The notes under the pieces are model-generated. The model was given only the letters and a program-made list of their open reading frames with translations, was not told where the DNA came from and searched no databases. From Grammothele lineata (taxonomy: Eukaryota; Basidiomycota; Agaricomycetes; Polyporales; Polyporaceae): 64,000 nt of DNA. The stretch is from contig NDFF03000400.1 of NCBI GenBank assembly GCA_002150815.3, forward strand, positions 310,001-374,000, given 5' to 3'. The position numbers and the translations under genes are program-made. This document shows, in pieces, positions 57,489-64,000 of the stretch (the stretch's first letter is position 1; every line of letters begins with the position of its first letter).

Positions 57489-59653
57489 ATGTCATCCGCG
57501 CTGGGCAAGTTGGCCGTATACACGCGCCCCGAAGCATGGGTGCTCGAGCCCGAGCCATCCACTTTCGCGCCGAATAACCGGTGGTCAAACAAGGATATGG
57601 ATCCTGTACCTCCCAAGGGAGTGAGTCTGTCTTCCCTGAGCGTGCGGATCTGAATGGCACTCACCGGAGGGCCACGTTACCGCCCGCGTAGAGGACATGG
57701 TCAACGTTCAACTATATCGCCTACTGGGTCTCTGACGCGACGAACACTGCGGTCTGGGAGCTCGCGTCGAGCATGCTGGCTATCGGACTTTCGTGGTACG
57801 TGTCTAATGTTCCCAACACACCCTCTCCGCATGTGCTGCGTGCATACAAGACAAGCCCTCTGACTTCACTCAGGCGTCAGGCGTTGCCCGCTATTGCATT
57901 GGGGCATATCATCATCTCGGTCGTAATGGTGTTGAACGGCACCATTGGCGCACGCCTCCACGTCGGCTTCCCCGTGTTAAACCGGTCTTCGTTTGGGTTC
58001 TGGTTCAGCTATTTCAGCGTCATCTCGCGTGTGGTGTTGTCCATGTTCTGGTTTGGTATCCAAACCTACACCGGATCCGAGTGTGTATACCAGGTGCGTA
58101 CGTTGCATGCTGAGCCACCTGTATGCACTAACCAAACGTGCGCCCAGATGCTGAAGGCCATTTGGCCGTCCTTGGCGCGCGTACCGAACCAGCTATCCCC
58201 TGGGGCGAACATTACGACTTCGGGTAGGTGCTGCCATCCTGGATGGCGACCCACCTAAGCTGACAAACAAATGACCCCGTTGTGTAGGCATGATGTGCTA
58301 CTTCCTCTACTGGCTCATCCAGTTCCCGTTCATGCTCGTGTCGCCACAAAAGATCCGCTGGCTCTTCGTCGTCAAAGTGTTCATCGTGCCGCCTGCGTGG
58401 CTTGCGATGCTCATCTGGGCGTTCGTCAAAGTACCTTCGAGCAAAGGGCTGTTCGAGCAGCACACCACGCTTTCGGGCAGCGCGTTGTCGTACGCGTGGC
58501 TGAGCGCGCTGAACAGCGCGTTGGGCATCTATTCAACGCTCGCCGTGAACATTCCGGACTTTACTGTGAGCTGCGCCCATCCTAAGAGGGACATACGCAC
58601 TCATTAATTCGTTTATGCTGTAGCGTTATGCTAAGAACGAGAAAGCGTTAGTCGCGCCTTTCCCACCATTCGAGAATACACACTGAGCACTCTTCCCTTC
58701 CAGCCAATATGTTCAACTCATCATCATTCCCATCGCCTTCACACTTGTCGGTTTCGTCGGCATTGCCGTGACCTCTGCCGGCATCGTGTTGTACGACAAG
58801 GTACTTTGGGACCCGCTCACGCTCATTAACGAGTGGGACAACCGCGCGGCGGCATTCTTCGCGTCCTTCACGTTCGTGCTCGCCACGCTCGGCACGAACA
58901 TCTCCGCCAACTCGCTCTCGGCCGCGAACGACATGACCGTCCTCTTCCCGCGCTACATCAATATCCGCCGCGGGCAGGTCCTCTGCGCCATCCTCGGCGG
59001 CTGGGCGCTCTGCCCCTGGGAGATCCTCGCGAGCGCGCAGGGGTTCTTGTCGTTCATGAACGGGTACACGGTCTTCTTGGGGCCATTTGCGGCGATCATG
59101 GTCGCAGACGTGCGTGTTTTCCCGTGCCTTTCCCGTTGTGCAGCCTTGTGTAACCAATGAGATACAGTACTGGATCGTGCACAAGGGCAAGGTCGACGTA
59201 CCCTCCATGTACCGCCCCCACGGTCGTTACCGGTATACCGGCGGTTTCGTAAGTTCTCGCTCGCCTCCTTGAGTTTCACCCCCATGCTGAGCTCTTCCGC
59301 AGAACTGGCGCGCGGTCGCAGCGATCCTGTGCTCAGTGCCGCCAAACCTGCCTGGGCTCATCAACTCGATCAACCCCAAGATTGCGGTGGGCGGAGCGAC
59401 CAAGATCTACAGCTTCGCGTGGATGTTCGGCGTGCGTCCCGTGTCTTTCTCCCTTCGATTGTCCACTTATACTTTCGCTGGGTACGTTCACTAGTTCTTT
59501 GTGGCCATGACGGTGTATACCACCCTATCGCTCGCGTTCCCGGCCAAGGAGACCTTTATCGACGAGGCGATCACGAGCGAGGACGCCGACGATGTCGCTG
59601 TGAGCGAGAAGTCGTCGCAGCTAGAGAAAGGCACGGACGCCAAGATCGTATAG
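57489..59653 (+). CDS. NCS1 nucleobase permease (uracil/allantoin/uridine type)
   Basis: The first exon reads MSSALGKLAVYTRPEAWVLE then STFAPNNRWSNKDMDPVPPK. The N-x-RWSN-x-D-x-D-P-V-P-P motif marks the Fur-type branch of the NCS1 family. After an intron, RTWSTFNYIAYWVSDATNTA opens the first membrane segment. Other landmarks: IALGHIIISVVMVLNGTIGA, HVGFPVLNRSSFGFWFSYF, SMFWFGIQTYTGSECVYQM, YFLYWLIQFPFMLVSPQKIR, STLAVNIPDFTRYAKNEK, TFVLATLGTNISANSLSAAN, FPRYINIRRGQVLCAILGGW and PGLINSINPKIAVGGATKIY. The hydrophilic tail ends KSSQLEKGTDAKIV. Length is about 550-570 residues with the usual 12 membrane segments. These proteins carry uracil, uridine or allantoin with protons across the plasma membrane. 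The exact substrate is not readable here. Around nine short introns keep frame. Confidence 0.9.
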
Positions 59654-60562
59654 ATCTGTCTGCCCAGCAGTCCTGACTCTTCTGTGGGATGGAGGAATTT
59701 ATAGATCGTATTATATCCGTTGAATTGGAGCAAAGTTGTTTGTAGGAATACGATGTGGAAGATAAGATTACCTTTTCCCATCATCTCTCGCACGCGTGAC
59801 GTCAGTCGTTCTATAGCAAGCCATTCCCAGACGGGCCATGTCCCAAGACGAGAATCCACCTACCATCGCCTTCGTCCGAGATACGCGCAACACGCAAACA
59901 AATCGACCGAGATATATCCAGATAGTATGAGTTTCTACTGCTACAGCAACGTGACCGGGAGCGTCGTCGTCCACAGGCGGACCAGCGTGTATAATAGGTG
60001 CGTGTGATGGAGGAAGCCTCACGGGCTGCGCTACTGCTACAGGGGTGGGTGTGGGATGTAAGTATGAATTGACAGCGTCGCGCTATGGCGCGAGGATGGT
60101 GTGCGTAATGAGACAGGGTCAGGTTAAGGGTAGTGGGTGTGGATATGGATGTGGGGGTAGCGATGTGCATGGCGTGAGTGAAATAATAGTAGATGAGTGG
60201 GCAGAGCAGAGAGCGGCGAGAGCGAATGTGGGTGGGGGATAACGAAGAGCAAGTGCAGGTAGTGACGGCAATGGCAAAGGGGGGTATGGGTGCGCGGGCA
60301 AAGGTGATACGTAAGAGTTGAAGGGGGAGGAATCCACATGCGCACGCTGTCGTGGAGGGGGTAGTCAAAAACATCATCGGCAGAAGATCAAGCTTGAATA
60401 TGCGGATAGGAGACCATGTACGGGATCTGGGTAGAAATGGAGAAGACGAAACAACGCATTTGAGCAGAATCTGAGACGGCCTGTATGATCTTCGTGTATG
60501 CATGGCCACAGTCGATAAGTCGCAGAGTGTTGATAGGGTGTACAATAGGAGGGAAGACTCGT
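59654..60562. other. Convergent intergenic region
   Basis: 3' flanks of the permease (+) and the Ser/Pro-rich gene (-). A 244-codon minus-strand frame at 59811-60545 is low in complexity (Thr/Ser/Pro/Tyr from GT-rich DNA) and overlaps other frames. It is likely chance in a GT-rich 3' flank. Confidence 0.4.
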
Positions 60563-61902
60563 TTACAACGAGTGTCCCTCGACGACTGCGAGCCCGCGAA
60601 CGCCTGAGCGAACAATCGCGTGTATGTGGCCTGCTCCAAAGGCGAACGGCGAGAACACGTCAGAAGGAGGGACCGGGGTCGGGCCATATCCAAATCCGAT
60701 AAACCGACGGAGAAAAAGAGAACGGGCTCGGAAGGGTCTAGCCCTCTCCGAGATGGCGGGTACTGGAGCTGCACGTCCTGACGGCGGTGGGGCCAGCAGT
60801 GAGAACCCGCGCCGTGCGCGCTATTGCCTACGCGATAGGATCGTTTTAGCTTCTGACAGCTGCCGACTGTCCGCAGAGCTCCCTCGGAGCCCATCGACGA
60901 CCGCGACACTGTTCCGTTTCCGCCTTGACGCGTCTGGGCCATCTTTGTCCGCGCAAGCGTCCCCCCTCCCGCGCTCGACACTGAGGCTCCCGCCCCGCGC
61001 ACGAGTCTGATTGGCATCCGCGGCATCAGCGGCGCTGGGGCCGGAGGCGGCTTGAAGAGTCATCTGGCGTTTCTTCACGAGGCCGGGCGGAACAGGCGGG
61101 TCCCGAGCGTGGAGCTTCTTGTGGGTGGGGGAGAAACTCCGGTTTTCGGCCTTGGTCTTCGGCGGGGCTGGCGGACTTGCGGCGGGGCGCAGGGGAATTG
61201 CGAGCGGGAGCTGGACAGACAGAGGGGGCAGCACGGGGGAAAAGACCGCATGCGGAGATGTCATAAGGGGCGGGAAGGAGGGGACGGCCACGTCCAGCGG
61301 GGCCTGGGAGGCCGGGAAGGGGTACTCGAAGCGCGGGGACAGATCGAAGGGAGTGCCGACGATCGAGCCAGGCGAGTGTAGGGTGATGCTTCCAAGCTCG
61401 AGACGGGGCTTAAGGGAGGTCTGGGGAGGGGCCTGCTCTAGGAACGGCTTGGAAGGGGCCATGAACATTGCCTTGCATCGCACCAGAAGGAGTGAAAACC
61501 TACCTGAGAGATGGCGCTGCTGTCGTCCGAGGCAACAAGAACAACTTCATCCATGTCCGGATCGGGGGTGGGGCCTGAAGCGTGGTCGTAGGGGGAGAGG
61601 AGATTTGAGGAGTCGATGGGGAGGCCGGGAATGGGATCGTCGGAAACGGAGACAGAGGTTGCGGGGACGGAGGGCATCTGATCAGCTCTCACCCGAGCGA
61701 GACGAGCGACGACCAGCTCGTATGTTGGGGGCTGCAAACGGAGTTGCGGTCGCGGGGGACGTCGTTGCCCGTGTCGCGGACGGCGAGAGGAGAGCGAGCG
61801 TGGGACGGACGTAGTCTCGTTCCCATCCGTTCTGGCGCTTATACGAAGACAATCGTTCGTGCTGCCAGAACGTCTGGTCCATTTCGTGCTCGGCAAGGGC
61901 AT
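60563..61902 (-). CDS. Ser/Pro/Ala-rich protein of unknown function
   Basis: The main exon (about 60830-61432) is a disordered Pro/Ser/Ala-rich sequence: SLKPRLELGSITLHSPGSIV, GTPFDLSPRFEYPFPASQAP, FSPTHKKLHARDPPVPPGLV, and a basic RRKRNSVAVVDG. A GTAGGC donor and a CGTCAG acceptor about 54 bases on join it in frame to a last exon reading RAAPVPAISERARPF, then FIGFGYGPTPVPPSDVFSPF and AGHIHAIVRSGVRGLAVVEG with HSL, stopping at 60563-60565. Upstream, an exon ending DMDEVVLVASDDSSAISQ is joined by another intron. The first exon is ambiguous: an ATG at 61902 gives one frame, while a second ATG about 20 bases downstream (61882) gives MDQTFWQHERLSSYKRQNGW in another frame that could be spliced in. 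I do not recognise the family. Confidence 0.6.
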
Positions 61903-63223
61903 TAGTGACTGATGGTCACAGCACGTGGCGTTTGTCAGCGGCACGGGCGGATCAGAGCCTGAAGCGCCTCGCGCGAACGATATCGACTGTCTCGCTGCCC
62001 TCGAGCCTTTTGCTCAACGACTGCGTTGTATCACTTAACAGAACCCGAATTCCGCTGCAGGAAAGCCTGGATGGGATACCGCGGTGGACAGAACGCAAGC
62101 ACCAATGTGCCGAAGGCGCGGCCCCGGAAGGGGGGGTAACTCTGCACTGGACGCCCGCTCGCGCTGTCTGCGGCAGCGACGAGTACGGTGCGTTGACTGG
62201 AAAAGGTCAGATGGAAAATGCGGAAGCCAGCGTGTACGTAATATACGCCGTACTCTGATACTTGCCGTCTGGTGAAGGGCGCAAGACTACGACTTCATCC
62301 ACCAGCGTTGACTGGCAGGCGTGAGCTTTTTGGCTGCGCTATTTGGAAGACGCATTCAGTGACGAGCGACCGATTCAAGGCAACACCAACGCGCGGTGCG
62401 ATACAAATTCCAAAGCGCACAATGCCTCGTCTTAGAACGCAAGTTAACGTGCCAGCCCCGTCGCGTCCACGCCGCGCCCCTGACACCGTCTCCGAAAGTG
62501 TCCGCTAGGCTGTGGTCGCTGTTTAAACCACAGCTCTGATGCTGTAATAAGTTTCGTCTCGGACTAAGGTTGACAAAGGGACGATAGTTCCGTCTGAACG
62601 GGCCGCTGCACGTAGCGGCTCACCGTCGTGTGCATAGCAGCACCTTGGGGGCTGAACGTCGCTCGTAGTGGTCCTGCCTGCCCGCGCGCCCGTCGCGCCT
62701 TTGCGTACTTGCTTCACTGTCCGGTACGCCGCACTCTCAGCTCGACCTGAGCTTCCTGAAAACGCTCCATCTTTCACTACCACTCGCGGTTCGGTGCGCA
62801 GCGCGCAACCCAACGGTGAGGCTCGTGAGCGCAATCCAGAACTTATGCGCAATTGCCTACGCGCGCGACATCGCCTGCTGCTGTCTTAGTTCTAGATGCA
62901 CCTTCGCGCACCTGCACTCTCGTCGCCCATTTACTGGGCCTGCGACTCTGATGAGCGCTGCGTTCCCTTCACTTCCTTTCCTGCTATAGGCAGCCTAACC
63001 GCGCCCGCTGCTGTTCGGTAGTGGGGGAGGGTAACGGACCTCTCTGTGCTGTCGCTGGCGGTCCCGCGCCCACGGCACATCTTCATATTCTTTTGGTTTG
63101 CTCGTATACATGTTTTCTCTAACATCCGGCCCGGGGATATAGCAACAGGATTCCACCACGCGCTCCGGTCCTGTCCCTTCGCTTAAAGCTCAAGCAATCC
63201 TACTAGCATATGTTTCCTTTACT

Positions 63224-63320
63224 CCCAACTGCCCGCGCGAGGCTTCGCGACAAGCCAACAACTTCGCGCGAAGCATGGGTGTATGCCACCTGAGCCTGAG
63301 CCTCGCGCGGGCAAGTTGGG
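63224..63320. repeat. GC-rich inverted repeat (arms about 21-22 bases)
   Basis: Left arm 63224-63244 (CCCAACTGCCCGCGCGAGGC plus T) is, on the opposite strand, nearly identical to the right arm 63299-63320. The only difference is one extra T in the right arm. Between the arms lie further self-complementary bits, such as GCTTCGCG (63242-63249) with CGCGAAGC (63267-63274). The whole could form a cruciform in DNA or a hairpin in RNA. No transposase or target-site duplication was identified. Confidence 0.7.
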
Positions 63321-63337
63321 CGAGAAGCGCTGCGTTA

Positions 63338-63385
63338 CTCGGGGTCACCGCCGATGATCCCGGGTGACCCGATGTGACCCCGAAG
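63338..63385. repeat. Cluster of GTGACCC / GGGTCAC inverted motifs
   Basis: GGGGTCAC (about 63340) is answered by GTGACCCC (about 63374), with the self-complementary GGGTGACCC between them. This gives several overlapping small inverted repeats directly after the larger one. Confidence 0.5.
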
Positions 63386-64000
63386 TCACTAATCCCCTAG
63401 CCGAGCACGAAACGGACCAGACGTTCTACAGTGCTCCTGCACCGGCGCTCACGAAAAAACTAGCGCTGAACGCACCTCCATCAATCGCTTCGTTCCAAAA
63501 GTTCATCCGTCCCTCATATTCATACTCCGCTCGTCCCTTCTTCCCCTGCACGCCAGTGCACGCTCGGAGCGCAGCGACGAGCTCGTGAGCGCAGGTGTAG
63601 GAGCACGTAGAACGTCTGGAGCCGAGACTAGGACGGACGGAGGGGGCGGACATCTTTAAGAGGACAAGTGAGCATGACCTCACTCGCGACTCCCGCTCGC
63701 CATGCCCGATCAGGCGCCTTGAGGCGCGCGCGCACAGGCGGGCATCACGCGTCCTCATTTGCTTCCGTAATTTTCTCCCGTCCTCTTGCACGTGCAGTGC
63801 GACCGCCAGGTACGCGCCATCAACGGCAAACGCAACAGATACTCAACGCCCGGATGCTCCACTCAAAACCGCCTCTCCTCGGCTACGCGGCCATGCTCCT
63901 CGCTGGCAGACACTATTTTCCTCGCTCTGCTGGTGTGTCTATGGGGCACGGCGAAAGAGAGGGGCAGCTCGGAGACGCGGCATCCGTCCCGTGAGATCCA

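Larger units (their letters stand above)
61903..64000. other. Gene-poor right end
   Basis: About 2.1 kb without a supportable gene. Frames are short, Arg/Pro-rich and overlapping. The notable content is a GC-rich inverted repeat near 63.2-63.3 kb and a further cluster of GTGACC/GGTCAC palindromes near 63340-63385, listed separately. Confidence 0.4.

Noticed and set aside
59811..60545. 244-codon minus-strand frame
   Set aside because: Thr/Ser/Tyr/Pro sequence produced by GT-rich DNA in a 3' flank. No domain.
1..64000. tRNA or rRNA genes, CRISPR array, complete transposon or virus-derived gene
   Set aside because: Scanned by eye. No convincing tRNA, no repeat-spacer array, and no transposase, reverse transcriptase or capsid motif was seen. 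A tool-based scan (tRNAscan, RepeatMasker) would be decisive.

Overview
The window looks like nuclear DNA of a filamentous basidiomycete, most likely a wood- or litter-decaying agaricomycete. This is inferred from GC-rich coding sequence split by many introns, mostly 45-70 bases with GTRNGT donors and YAG acceptors. It also rests on fungal or basidiomycete-typical families: an AA14 copper monooxygenase, a QDE-1-type RNA-dependent RNA polymerase, a Kre9/Knh-like GPI protein, a DUF6729 protein and MYND-finger proteins. No ribosomal RNA, tRNA, CRISPR array, operon or intact transposon was recognised. Gene limits below are start-codon to stop-codon spans that include introns. Splice sites were read by eye from frame continuity and consensus, so exon edges may move by a few codons.

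Left part (1-22.4 kb): the 3'-truncated end of a disordered protein gene (-), a Rho1 guanine nucleotide exchange factor with DH-PH-CNH layout (+), a secreted beta-propeller protein (-), a 3.2 kb stretch without a convincing gene, a Ser/Thr-rich GPI protein (-), a full RNAi-type RNA-dependent RNA polymerase (-), and a divergent pair made of a TDP2-like phosphodiesterase (-) and the WD40 ribosome-assembly chaperone Sqt1/AAMP (+).

Middle (23.8-47.3 kb): an MFS sugar permease (+) faces an intracellular-type GH13 alpha-amylase (-). Next come a coiled-coil/AT-hook protein (-), a very long Hsp70-like protein with about 760 extra disordered residues carrying WG/GW dipeptides (-), a basidiomycete family of unknown function (+), a small orphan (+), a DUF4112 membrane protein (-) and an AT-hook/DUF6729/Cys-rich protein (-).

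Right part (48.7-64 kb): an AA14 lytic polysaccharide monooxygenase (+), two tandem MYND zinc-finger paralogues (-,-), a short-chain dehydrogenase (+), an NCS1 nucleobase permease (+), a Ser/Pro-rich protein of unknown function (-), and about 2 kb of gene-poor DNA with a GC-rich inverted repeat.

The genes do not form one metabolic cluster. Themes that recur are cell wall and carbohydrate (Rho1 GEF, GPI protein, AA14, GH13, sugar permease) and nucleic-acid biology (RdRP, TDP2-like, AT-hook proteins). The most unusual item is the Hsp70-like protein whose tail resembles an Argonaute-hook platform, about 15 kb from an RNAi polymerase. That link is inference only.
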